A DNA stretch of 54,684 nucleotides from an uncultured bacterium (lineage in GTDB: Bacteria > Verrucomicrobiota > Kiritimatiellia > RFP12 > UBA1067), in assembly GCA_902801025.1 (NCBI GenBank), contig CADCGZ010000017.1:1-54684 (forward strand). Direction: 5' to 3'. This document shows, in pieces, positions 36,977 through 45,468 of this stretch. Each line of letters opens with the position of its first letter. Within the stretch, counting starts at the first letter, position 1. A program made the translations under genes and the position numbers. The notes under the pieces were generated by a model. That model was not told where the DNA came from, searched no databases, and worked only from the letters and a program-made list of their open reading frames with translations.

Positions 36977-37092
36977 CACCATTTGACGTTTATTACATCG
37001 TCTGGACGGACGCGGCGATCAACCGCGACACGAACAATCTCGTCCCTGCCGCGCTCGAGCTTTTCCGGGAGCCGACAGGAGCCGACAAGACT
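36973..37092 (+). other. Coding-like fragment, possible gene remnant
   Basis: A GTG overlapping the previous stop (GTGA) opens a frame with the local GC-rich third positions and a protein-like reading (DVYYIVWTDAAINRDTNN ... ALELF), but the frame only continues as antisense of the next gene beyond 37093. It may be the tail of a deleted gene. There is no recognisable terminator between the converging genes. Confidence 0.25.
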
Positions 37093-37770
37093 TTACTTCT
37101 CAGGGCCGTGCTTTTTGTGGCCGTGGTGGAAGGTGGTGCCGTGGCCGGTGAGGACGGGGACGCCGAGGTGGTACTTGATCGCGAGTGCGCGGATTACGAA
37201 GATGAGCGCGAGCCCCGCGATGTTGCGGATGTAGATGCTCTCGACGCCGACAAACGGCAGCAGGAAGTAGAGCACTCCACCCGCGGCGCAGGCGAGCGCG
37301 TAGAGCTCCTTGCGGAAGATGAGCGGCACTTCGTTGATGCAGATGTCGCGCAGGATGCCGCCTGCCACAGCCGTCACCACGCCGAGGACTATCGCGCACC
37401 ACGGCTGGTAGCTGTGCAGTATTGCCTTGTGGAGCCCGATCATCATGAAGAGCGATATCGAAATCGTGTCGAAGATGAACCACGTGATCTGTCCGCTTAT
37501 GAAGCGCCGCCCGAAGAGCCAAATCGAGACTACCGCGAGTGCAGACACGATGATGTAGGACGGATCCGACATCCAGAACGGCTCGACGCGGAGCAGCACG
37601 TCGCGCAGCGTCCCGCCGCCGGCCGCGGTGATGAAGCCGATCACGCTCGCTCCGAACCAGTCGAAGCGCTTTACGCTTGCGAGCCGCACGCCCGAGATCG
37701 CGCCTGCAAAGGCGCCGACGAGCTCGAGCACGCGCATGAAGATGTTGATTTCATCCGAAAGGTCTGTCAT
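37093..37770 (-). CDS. TRIC/UPF0126 family cation channel
   Basis: The 225-residue protein has seven membrane helices formed from two repeated units, each with the family glycine/arginine motif: AAGGGTLRDVLL (about residues 49-60) and VAGGILRDICINEVP (about 133-147). Bacterial members form trimers conducting monovalent cations. The extra hydrophilic tail (HGTTFHHGHKKHGPEK) is His- and Lys-rich. The start is supported by the ribosome site GGAGG five bases upstream on the minus strand. It is divergent from the helicase gene, with about 70 bases between starts. Confidence 0.93.
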   Translation of the reverse strand: MTDLSDEINIFMRVLELVGAFAGAISGVRLASVKRFDWFGASVIGFITAAGGGTLRDVLLRVEPFWMSDPSYIIVSALAVVSIWLFGRRFISGQITWFIFDTISISLFMMIGLHKAILHSYQPWCAIVLGVVTAVAGGILRDICINEVPLIFRKELYALACAAGGVLYFLLPFVGVESIYIRNIAGLALIFVIRALAIKYHLGVPVLTGHGTTFHHGHKKHGPEK

Positions 37771-37789
37771 GTTTCCTCCGACGCGGAAT

Positions 37790-37798
37790 AGTATACCA
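37790..37798 (-). promoter_or_regulatory. Extended -10 of the TRIC channel gene
   Basis: On the minus strand this reads TGGTATACT, 19 bases before the ATG, with GGAGG between. It lies back to back with the helicase promoter at 37821. Confidence 0.7.
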
Positions 37799-37820
37799 CA
37801 AATGCCGCATTGGTGCTTTA

Positions 37821-37829
37821 TGGTATAAT
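37821..37829 (+). promoter_or_regulatory. Extended -10, predicted leaderless start of the DUF4011 helicase
   Basis: TGGTATAAT; the ATG at 37839 follows after 9 bases with no ribosome site. Confidence 0.75.
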
Positions 37830-37838
37830 ATCTGCCAA

Positions 37839-40800
37839 ATGGATGACAATAGCAAGAACCGTGTGGCCCGCTGGACGCAGAAGCTGCTGGACCTGTCGCT
37901 CAGGAACCGGCTTCTCAACGCGCGGGATTCGAAGCAGATACTCCCCCTCGCCGTAGACGGCGTAGCGGCGCTCGAAGATCGGCTTTCGGCAGACCAGGCC
38001 GTCGCCGTAGAGCCGTCCGACTCACAGTCGCGCTCCGCGGGCGCGCTTCGTTCGACGCTCGCGTTGGACGACATGTTGCGCCGGCTCAAGGAGATATTCC
38101 GGCTTGCGAAGACAGACCTCGAGGAAAGCGGCGTCAACGCGCTCTACCTCGCGCTCGGCTTTTTGAGGTGGCGGCCTAAGGGCGCAAACGCCAAGGAATG
38201 CCGCGCGCCAGTCCTCCTGATGCCTGTCCAGATGTCGCGCAAGAGCGTCCGCGAGGGATACACGGTCTCACGCCTTGATGACGACACAATGCTCAATGCG
38301 ACGCTTGTCGAGTTCCTTCGCGCCGAGTTTGGAATCTCCGTTCAGGGGCTCGACCCTCTTCCTGAAGATGACTCTGGCGTAGACGTCGCCAAGGTCTTTG
38401 CAACTTTCCGCGAGGCAGTGAAGGGCATGGAGGGCTGGGACATCGAGGAAGACGCCGCGATCGGCAATTTCTCGTTCGGCAAGTTCGTGATGTGGAAGGA
38501 CCTTACTGCCCGCGCCGACCAGCTTGGCAGCCATCCCTTCGTCTCCCATCTCATGAAGGGCGGCGGCGACTACGATGACGGCATAGAGGTCTTCCCGCCC
38601 GAGGAGATCGCCTCGCACATCAAGTACGGAGAGCTCTTCACCCCGCTTTCGGCCGACTCCTCGCAGCTTGCGGCAGTCCTCTATTCCGCGATGGGAAAGT
38701 CATTTGTCCTCCACGGGCCGCCCGGTACCGGCAAGTCGCAGACGATCACAAACCTCATCGCGCACAATCTCGCGCTTGGTCGCAGGGTGCTCTTCGTCTC
38801 CGAGAAGAAGGCCGCTCTCGATGTCGTCCATCGCCGTCTCGCGTCCGTGGGGCTAAAGCCGTTCTGTCTTGAGCTCCACTCCAACAAGTCCGGGAAGACC
38901 GAAGTCCTCGCCCAGTTCAAGGAGGCGCTTGACTACGTCGACAAGGGAACGCCCAACGAGTGGCAGAAGACGGTCGACCAGATTTCCAACTATCGCTCCG
39001 CCCTCGACGCGCCGATTGCCGCGCTCCACAGGCGCTATCCGAACGGGCTTTCCGCCTACGACTGCTTTGCGATGAAGATCGCGGGCGGCGCGAAGACGTT
39101 TCTGATTGTCGGCGGCAAGGTCTGCGAGTGGAGCGAGAAGGACGTCTCCGACATTCGCGAGCTCGTGCTACGTGCCGCGGCAGATTGGCGCGGCACGACG
39201 GCAGACGCCGTAAAAGCACTCGTTCCTGTCGCGACCTTCGCGTGGAATCCCGGCGCCGAGGAGGATATGCGCGGCAAACTTGCCGCGCTCCGCTCGAAGG
39301 GCGGCTTTGCGCGGGGGATGTCCGTGCTGTTCGGCGGAGGCGGCGCGCTTAGGTACGGTCCTGGGCTCGTCGGGCGCTTCGAGGGCTTTGGCGGCGCATT
39401 TGCCGCGAAGCTCGACGCGGCAATCGCCGCGATGGGAGAGTCACGCGGCGTCATGCGCTACCGCGAGTCTGCCGGCGAAGTCGCGAAGAGGATCGGCCTT
39501 GGCTTCGCGACTGCGCTTGCGTCTGGCGATGTCGATCCGGAGTCGGCTGGAGAGTCGTTCGACCGCTCGGTCGGGTCCGCGACGCTCGTCGAGATACTTC
39601 GCACCGAATCTGCGCTCGCCTCGTTTGCGGGGCTGAAGCGCGAAGAGCAGATAATCGAATTCCGCCGCCTTGATGCGGAATACGCCGAGCTCGTGAAGCA
39701 TGCTGTTCGCGCGAAGCTCGCGGCGCTTCTCCCGTCCGGACGCCTCGGAGACTGCCCCGACGGATGCGAACTCGGGATCGTCCGTCGCGAGTGCGCTAAG
39801 AAGTCGCGCCAAAAGCCCATACGTCGCCTGCTCGCGGAGGCGCGCGGAATCATCGGGCGCATCAAGCCGTGCTTCCTCATGAGTCCCCTGTCGGTCGCGC
39901 AGTATCTCCCTGCTGAATCTACCTTTGACTTGGTCGTCTTCGACGAGGCGTCGCAGATACCAGTGTGGGACGCGATTGGCGTCATTGCACGCGCGAAGCA
40001 GTGCGTGGTCGTCGGCGACCCGAAGCAGATGCCTCCGACAAACTTCTTCCAGAAGGGCGAAACAGGAGACGACGAGGACGAGTCGGAGGATCTTGAGAGC
40101 ATCCTCGACGAATGTCTTGCGGCTGGGCTCAGCTCCGCGTATTTGAGTTGGCATTACCGTAGCCGCCACGAGTCGCTTATCGCGTTCTCGAACCACCACT
40201 ACTACGGCGACCGTCTTTGCACTTTCCCTGCAGCGAAGACGACCCCACGCCTCGGCGTCGCGTGGCACTTCGTCGAAAACGGAGTCTACGACGCGAAGGC
40301 GAGCCGCACAAACAGGGCCGAGGCCGAGGCGCTTGTGGACTACGTGTTCTCGCGTCTCGCAGATCCCTCGCAGAAGCGTCGCAGCGCAGGCGTTGTCACG
40401 TTCTCGATGGCGCAGAAGAACCTGATAGAGGACATCTTCGAGGAACGCCGCGCGGCGAACCCGAAGTACGAAGACTACTTTGCGGACGACGGAGAGGAGC
40501 CGTTCTTCGTGAAGAACCTCGAGAACGTGCAGGGCGACGAGCGCGACGTAATACTTTTCTCTGTTGGTTACGCTAAGGGCCCCGACGGGAAGTTCCTCAT
40601 GAACTTCGGCCCGCTCAACCGCTCCGGTGGTGAGCGTCGCCTCAACGTTGCCGTAACGCGCGCGAAGGAGCAGGTTGTCGTATTCGCATCGTGCAAGGGC
40701 GCGGAGATTGATCTTTCGCGCACGCAGGCAGTTGGCGCTGCCCATCTGCGGGCCTTCCTCGAATATGCCGAGCGCGGCGGAATCGCCGCGGCTGCGGACG

Positions 40801-41396
40801 CTGCGGAAAGGCGGCGCGACCGCTTTGCCGACGAGGTTGCTTCGTTCCTTGCCGAGCACGGCTTCACCGTCGAGCGCGATGTCGGCTGCTCCGGCTTCCG
40901 CGTCGACGTCGGCGTCAGGGATCCTGCGCGGAAGGACGGGTATCTCGCGGCAGTCGAATGTGACGGCGATTCCTACGCGTCTGCGCTCACGGTGCGCGAC
41001 CGCGACGAACTGAGGGCGTCTGTTCTACGTTCGCTCGGGTGGAACACAGTCCATGTGTGGTCTGCCGACTGGGCTCTTGACCGCGCGCGCGGCGAAGAGC
41101 GGCTCCTCAAGGAACTGGAGGAGATTCGCCGTTCGCCTGACGGAGTACTTCCCGCGCCGAAGTTCACGCCAGAGGTGACGTTCCCGCGTCGCCGCTCTGC
41201 GTCTTCCGCCGAAGTGCCGCGCACAGACCTCGACAAGGTGTCGAATGACGAGCTCCGGGCGAAGATGGCCGAGGTTGAGAAGGACCTTGGCGCCTGCGAG
41301 CCAGATACGCTCTACCGCGAGACGGCGCGTAGGTTCGGCTACAAGACGCTATCTCCGAAAGCGCGGCAGCGGCTTGAGGGCGTTCGGCGGTTTTAG
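37839..41396 (+). CDS. DUF4011-helicase-Vsr protein, candidate Hhe anti-phage protein
   Basis: The 1185-residue protein begins with a DUF4011 region (WTQKLLDLSLRNRLLNA, residues 8-24), followed by an SF1 DNA2/UPF1-like helicase: Walker A GPPGTGKSQT (about 292), Walker B VVFDEASQIP (about 700), GDPKQMPPTNFF (about 728), NVQGDERDVILFSVG and motif VI RRLNVAVTRAKEQ (about 930). A Vsr-like endonuclease region follows (about 1003-1110: FLAEHGFTVERDVGCSGFRVD, VECDGDSY, RDELRASVLRSLGWNTVHVWS) with the acidic residues kept. The same domain order defines Hhe, a single-gene phage-defence protein found by Gao and colleagues. Defence here is inferred; a housekeeping repair role is the alternative. Confidence 0.88.
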   Translation: MDDNSKNRVARWTQKLLDLSLRNRLLNARDSKQILPLAVDGVAALEDRLSADQAVAVEPSDSQSRSAGALRSTLALDDMLRRLKEIFRLAKTDLEESGVNALYLALGFLRWRPKGANAKECRAPVLLMPVQMSRKSVREGYTVSRLDDDTMLNATLVEFLRAEFGISVQGLDPLPEDDSGVDVAKVFATFREAVKGMEGWDIEEDAAIGNFSFGKFVMWKDLTARADQLGSHPFVSHLMKGGGDYDDGIEVFPPEEIASHIKYGELFTPLSADSSQLAAVLYSAMGKSFVLHGPPGTGKSQTITNLIAHNLALGRRVLFVSEKKAALDVVHRRLASVGLKPFCLELHSNKSGKTEVLAQFKEALDYVDKGTPNEWQKTVDQISNYRSALDAPIAALHRRYPNGLSAYDCFAMKIAGGAKTFLIVGGKVCEWSEKDVSDIRELVLRAAADWRGTTADAVKALVPVATFAWNPGAEEDMRGKLAALRSKGGFARGMSVLFGGGGALRYGPGLVGRFEGFGGAFAAKLDAAIAAMGESRGVMRYRESAGEVAKRIGLGFATALASGDVDPESAGESFDRSVGSATLVEILRTESALASFAGLKREEQIIEFRRLDAEYAELVKHAVRAKLAALLPSGRLGDCPDGCELGIVRRECAKKSRQKPIRRLLAEARGIIGRIKPCFLMSPLSVAQYLPAESTFDLVVFDEASQIPVWDAIGVIARAKQCVVVGDPKQMPPTNFFQKGETGDDEDESEDLESILDECLAAGLSSAYLSWHYRSRHESLIAFSNHHYYGDRLCTFPAAKTTPRLGVAWHFVENGVYDAKASRTNRAEAEALVDYVFSRLADPSQKRRSAGVVTFSMAQKNLIEDIFEERRAANPKYEDYFADDGEEPFFVKNLENVQGDERDVILFSVGYAKGPDGKFLMNFGPLNRSGGERRLNVAVTRAKEQVVVFASCKGAEIDLSRTQAVGAAHLRAFLEYAERGGIAAAADAAERRRDRFADEVASFLAEHGFTVERDVGCSGFRVDVGVRDPARKDGYLAAVECDGDSYASALTVRDRDELRASVLRSLGWNTVHVWSADWALDRARGEERLLKELEEIRRSPDGVLPAPKFTPEVTFPRRRSASSAEVPRTDLDKVSNDELRAKMAEVEKDLGACEPDTLYRETARRFGYKTLSPKARQRLEGVRRF

Positions 41397-41416
41397 TTTT
41401 TTCGGAAGGGATTGAA

Positions 41417-42175
41417 ATGGACGAAGCGATAGTGAAACTCGAGAAGGTCTCGAAGACTTTCCGTGATTTCTGGCTGAGGCCGACGGTCGAGGCCGTGTCG
41501 GGTCTTGACCTCGAGGTCCGCCGAGGGGAGGTCTTTGGTCTCCTTGGGCCAAACGGATCCGGCAAGTCGACGACGATAAAGATGATGCTTGGTCTTCTTC
41601 CGCCGTCTTCGGGGAAGATTTTCCTGTTTGGCCTTCCCCCGCAGGCAAAGGCCGCGCGCGCGAAACTCGGGTATCTCCCAGAGCTGAGCTATCTCCATCC
41701 ATTTCTCACGGCTCGTGAGACGCTCATGTACTACGCGGGGCTCTGCAACCTGCCGCGCAAGGTCGCGCGTGAACGCACGGACCAGCTTCTTGAAATGGTA
41801 AAGCTCTCCGACGTCGCCACGCGCGCAGTAGGCGGTTTCTCCAAGGGCATGGCGCGTCGCGTCGCGCTCGCGTCAGCGCTTATCGGGAAGCCCGAGCTTC
41901 TCGTCCTCGACGAGCCGACGTCAGGGCTCGACCCTGTGTCAACGAAGGAGGTCAAGACGCTCGTCAAGGCGCTTGCGAAGAAGGGGATGACGGTTCTCAC
42001 TACTTCGCATCTCCTCGCGGATACGGAGGACATCTGTGACCGCGTGATGATCCTGAATCGCGGCAAATCCGCCGCGGAGGGAAAGGTATCGGAACTCGGC
42101 GAGTCGCTCGAGGAGTTTTTCTTGGCAAAGGTGGGCAGCGGCGATGATTTCGCTTTGGCGGATTTTCTGGCTTGA
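41417..42175 (+). CDS. ABC transporter ATP-binding protein (ABC-2 type)
   Basis: The 252-residue ATPase has Walker A GPNGSGKSTT (about residues 44-53), a signature region GGFSKGMARRV (the common LSGGQ replaced by FSKGM, as in many ABC-2 exporters), Walker B LLVLDEPTSGLDP (about 159) and the H-loop TTSHLL. It powers the permease encoded directly downstream, overlapping by 32 bases. The ribosome site is GGAAGGG. Confidence 0.94.
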   Translation: MDEAIVKLEKVSKTFRDFWLRPTVEAVSGLDLEVRRGEVFGLLGPNGSGKSTTIKMMLGLLPPSSGKIFLFGLPPQAKAARAKLGYLPELSYLHPFLTARETLMYYAGLCNLPRKVARERTDQLLEMVKLSDVATRAVGGFSKGMARRVALASALIGKPELLVLDEPTSGLDPVSTKEVKTLVKALAKKGMTVLTTSHLLADTEDICDRVMILNRGKSAAEGKVSELGESLEEFFLAKVGSGDDFALADFLA

Positions 42176-43409
42176 GACCGTCTCCCTCGTACGGTCGTGG
42201 ACTGCGCTGATGCTCCTCGTGGCGTCGCTCGGGTGGATGTTCGCCGCAAATTTCGTCCTTGTGACCGACGCGACAGACGCGGGCAAGAGGGAGATGCTCG
42301 TTCTCTACGGGCTTGGCGGAGTCTTTGCGCTGCTCATCGTCGCCGTTCTCGCCGCTGCCACGGGCACGATAGCGGCGGAACGCGAGTCGAAGCGGCTTCA
42401 GCTGACGCAGGTGCGTCCAGTCTCGTCGTTCGCGATTGCGTGGGGCAAGTTCCTTGCGCTTTCCGTTGTCGCCGCCGCGATCCTCGCGTTCCCGTGCGTG
42501 ACACTCCTTGCCTCTTCTGAATTCTCGGGGCGCAGGTGCAGCCATGTCTACCGCCCGCTTCTCGAGTCGCCAAAGGAAGAGGCGCTCAAGATGTACGATG
42601 TCTACATGGCCGACCCCGAGACTCCTCCGCTAGTGAAGAAGGCAAAGAAGCCAGTTGTCCTCAGGATACTCGAGCAACGCGCGAAAGACCATTATCAGAC
42701 GGTGCAGACAAATGCGACCGCCTCGTGGACATTCCCCGGGCTCTACGACTGGAGCAACGAAAATCCGTTTGTGGAGCCAGCTGCGCGATTGCGCTTTTCA
42801 AACACTTTCAGCATGCGCGACGACGTTTACGGAACGATTCTGGCAAAAGGATTCTTCGGAGTGGTCAGCAACATCACGCAGACGGCTGTGACGGTGCCGC
42901 TGCACCTTTGCCAGCTTGAGTGGAATCATGACGTCCTTTCGTTCAGGAACATGGGCGACAAGCCCGTGATGCTGCGTCCGAGACAGGATGTCGAGCTGCT
43001 TGTCCCGGCAGACTCTTTTGCATGGAATCTCTTTCGCTCGTACATCGTCATGGTATCGGTCCTCGCGCTTGTCGCCGCCTTTGGCGTGTTCCTCGGCTCT
43101 GGGCTTTCCCGCCCGGTCGCCTTGTTCGTCGCCTTTGTCTCGCTGATAGTCGTCGAGATGGGGCCGAGCGTCATCGAGCAGTATCCCGACAGTCTCGAGA
43201 CGGACGCCGTTGACAGGTTTGGCCTTACGATAGTCAGGGCCGTCGAGACGTGCGTGAAGCCGCCGAGCGCGCTTGCGCCGCTTTCAAAGCTCGCTGCCGA
43301 CGACTGCGTAGAGCCGAAGGACGCTCTCGGGATGTTCGCGGCAGACTTTGTCCTTGGGCCGCTTGTCCTCTCCCTGCTCGCTGCATTCGTCATGCGCCGC
43401 AAGACCTAA
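42144..43409 (+). CDS. ABC-2 type permease
   Basis: The 421-residue membrane protein has three helices in the first 120 residues (LMLLVASLGWMFAANFVL; YGLGGVFALLIVAVLAAATGTIAAERE; FLALSVVAAAILAFPCVTLLA), a large extracytoplasmic domain (about 130-290) and three C-terminal helices. The ERESKRLQLTQVRPVS loop after helix 2 fits the coupling helix of ABC-2 permeases. The transported substrate is unknown. The start overlaps the ATPase gene. Confidence 0.88.
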   Translation: MISLWRIFWLETVSLVRSWTALMLLVASLGWMFAANFVLVTDATDAGKREMLVLYGLGGVFALLIVAVLAAATGTIAAERESKRLQLTQVRPVSSFAIAWGKFLALSVVAAAILAFPCVTLLASSEFSGRRCSHVYRPLLESPKEEALKMYDVYMADPETPPLVKKAKKPVVLRILEQRAKDHYQTVQTNATASWTFPGLYDWSNENPFVEPAARLRFSNTFSMRDDVYGTILAKGFFGVVSNITQTAVTVPLHLCQLEWNHDVLSFRNMGDKPVMLRPRQDVELLVPADSFAWNLFRSYIVMVSVLALVAAFGVFLGSGLSRPVALFVAFVSLIVVEMGPSVIEQYPDSLETDAVDRFGLTIVRAVETCVKPPSALAPLSKLAADDCVEPKDALGMFAADFVLGPLVLSLLAAFVMRRKT

Positions 43410-43434
43410 AGTTACGAATGTCTGAAAGTTAAGG

Positions 43435-43464
43435 TTGCCTTATTGCATAAACATTTAGTATAAT
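43435..43464 (+). promoter_or_regulatory. Promoter of the sialidase gene
   Basis: TTGCCT (43435-43440), an 18-base spacer and TATAAT (43459-43464). A leader of about 25 bases carries the ribosome site AGAAGGGGG before ATG 43494. Unlike the other promoters here it lacks the TG extension. Confidence 0.7.
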
Positions 43465-43493
43465 GCTACCAAACTGCTAAGAAGGGGGACTTA

Positions 43494-45380
43494 ATGAAGA
43501 ACATAGCACTATCAATTCTCGCGTCTTGTATTGCTGTTTCCGCTGTTGCGGCTCCAAGTCCGATATCCGCGCGCTCGGTGCACATGTGGCATCCCACGCC
43601 TGACGCCGAGTGGGTATACGGCGAGGTGACGGTGGAGAAGTCCGTCCCCGGCAGTTACTTCGCCGCAATCTGCTTCAGTTGCGGATACTGCGGCATTCAG
43701 GAACTCTACGACGGGAAGAAGGTCGCAATCTTCTCCGTGTGGGATCCGGGCGATCCGTTCGACTTCAAGGCGAAGGCCGACGGCGTGGACGAGAAGGTTC
43801 GCACTAAGAACCTGTATGCGGGCGAGGGCGTGACGATCAGCCGCTTTGGCGGCGAGGGCACGGGCGGTAAGTCCTTGATGCCTTTTGACTGGAAGGTCGG
43901 CGAGACATATCGCTTCGCCCTGCATTCCCGCCAGGACGGCGACTACAGGACGGCGTTCACGGGCTATCTCTTCCGCGACGGCGCATGGTTCAAGATCGCG
44001 ACTTTCACCACATTGCAGACGAAAGGCGCCCATGCCATCAAGAACGTCTACAGCTTCGTCGAGGACTTCCGCCGCAACGAGGTGTCACGCAGCCAGGTTC
44101 GCCGCGCAAGGTTTACGAACTTCTTCTCAAAGCCGCTTGGCGGAGAGTGGAAGGCGATTGAGGATGGCAAGTTCACCGCCGACAAGAATCCCATTATGAC
44201 GATCGACGCGGAGCCAGTCGAGAACGGCTTTGCCCTCACGACAGGCGGCGACACCGAGAACAAGAACATCAAGCTGTTCGCGAGCGCGAAGACGAAGGTC
44301 GGCCCCCGCCCTGATGCTTGCCTTGCGCTTGACGCGTTTGTGGACTCCAAGCAGGTCCTCTTCAAGAACAACGACGCCGTCGAGGGCGTCAAGACCGCCG
44401 TCTACAGAATTCCGGCGCTCTGCACTGCGCCAAACGGCGACCTCGTTGCGGTCTGCGACGCGAGGCACGAAGGTGGCGGAGACCTGAACCACGCGAGGCC
44501 GATCAACATCGCCGTTCGCCGCTCGTCCGACGGCGGCAAGACATGGACCGAGCCGGTCTTTACCTGGAAGTGGGCGTGGAACGACGACGAGCACTGGGCG
44601 GGATCGGATCCATCGTTCATCGTCGACGCGGAGACGAAGAAGATATTCCTCTTCTACAACGTGTGGGAGTCTAAGAAAAAGCACGGCATATTCCAGTTCT
44701 ACGTCCAGGAGTCTGCCGACAACGGCAAGACATGGTCCAAGCCGCGAGACATCTCGAGCGACATTGCCTTCCCCGAATGGCCGTTCGGAAAGCGCGACAG
44801 CGAGGGCGGGTTCATCTTCATCACGTCCGGCTCGGGTATCCAGGCGAAGGACGGCACGCTTCTTCACACGATCGTCCACGTGAACGATGGCAACGCGCTC
44901 TTCGGCTCTGACGACCACGGCAAGACGTGGAAACCCTTCGGGAAGCCCGTCAAGAACGGCGACGAGTGCAAGGTCGTTGAGCTTTCGGATGGCTCGTGGA
45001 TGATCAACTCGCGCTGGCGTGGCGGCGGGCGGCAGATCCACGTCACGAAGGACCGCGGCATGACTTGGGAGTCGCGCTACGATACGACGCTCGAGGACCC
45101 CCAGTGCAACGCGCAGATCATGCGCTATGGCAATATGCTTCTTTTCTCCAACTGCAAGAGCCCGAACCGCCGTGCGCTTCTCTACATCCGCACGTCGCTT
45201 GACGACGGCAAGACTTGGAGCGATGGGCTTTGCATCGAGCCGAAGGGCGCGGCGTATTCCGACATGACGGTTCTCCCGAACGGCGACATCGGCATTCTCT
45301 ACGAAGGCGCGGGCTACGCGACGATCAACTTCACGACGGTGCCGCTTAATGATATTAAATGCGGCCTCCTGGCCAAGTGA
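43494..45380 (+). CDS. Secreted sialidase, DUF3472 plus GH33
   Basis: The 628-residue exo-alpha-sialidase has a signal peptide (1-20), an N-terminal DUF3472 domain (about 25-220) and a GH33 six-bladed propeller. Visible are the arginine motif YRIPAL (about 303), the acid/base region CDARHEGGGDLNH, five Asp boxes (SSDGGKTW near 344, SADNGKTW near 407, SDDHGKTW near 473, TKDRGMTW near 519, SLDDGKTW near 569), a second active-site arginine in INSRWRGG and the tyrosine/glutamate region DIGILYEGAGYATINF. It would free terminal sialic acid from host glycans, feeding the following glycosidase and transporter genes. Confidence 0.94.
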   Translation: MKNIALSILASCIAVSAVAAPSPISARSVHMWHPTPDAEWVYGEVTVEKSVPGSYFAAICFSCGYCGIQELYDGKKVAIFSVWDPGDPFDFKAKADGVDEKVRTKNLYAGEGVTISRFGGEGTGGKSLMPFDWKVGETYRFALHSRQDGDYRTAFTGYLFRDGAWFKIATFTTLQTKGAHAIKNVYSFVEDFRRNEVSRSQVRRARFTNFFSKPLGGEWKAIEDGKFTADKNPIMTIDAEPVENGFALTTGGDTENKNIKLFASAKTKVGPRPDACLALDAFVDSKQVLFKNNDAVEGVKTAVYRIPALCTAPNGDLVAVCDARHEGGGDLNHARPINIAVRRSSDGGKTWTEPVFTWKWAWNDDEHWAGSDPSFIVDAETKKIFLFYNVWESKKKHGIFQFYVQESADNGKTWSKPRDISSDIAFPEWPFGKRDSEGGFIFITSGSGIQAKDGTLLHTIVHVNDGNALFGSDDHGKTWKPFGKPVKNGDECKVVELSDGSWMINSRWRGGGRQIHVTKDRGMTWESRYDTTLEDPQCNAQIMRYGNMLLFSNCKSPNRRALLYIRTSLDDGKTWSDGLCIEPKGAAYSDMTVLPNGDIGILYEGAGYATINFTTVPLNDIKCGLLAK

Positions 45381-45468
45381 GATGTTTTTAGGCGGCGTTT
45401 TGGTGAAATGTCTGCGAAGTCGGGCGGTGCGTCCGCTTATGGTTGCGATATAAAGGGGAACCAAGAAA

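Noticed and set aside
36973..37791. A 272-codon plus-strand ORF covering the TRIC channel region
   Set aside because: From 37093 on it is antisense to a clear seven-helix TRIC/UPF0126 gene and its residues are mostly charged, typical of a shadow frame.
39441..40859. Minus-strand ORF of 472 codons within the helicase gene
   Set aside because: The plus strand shows all helicase motifs in order; the minus frame is a by-product of the codon bias.
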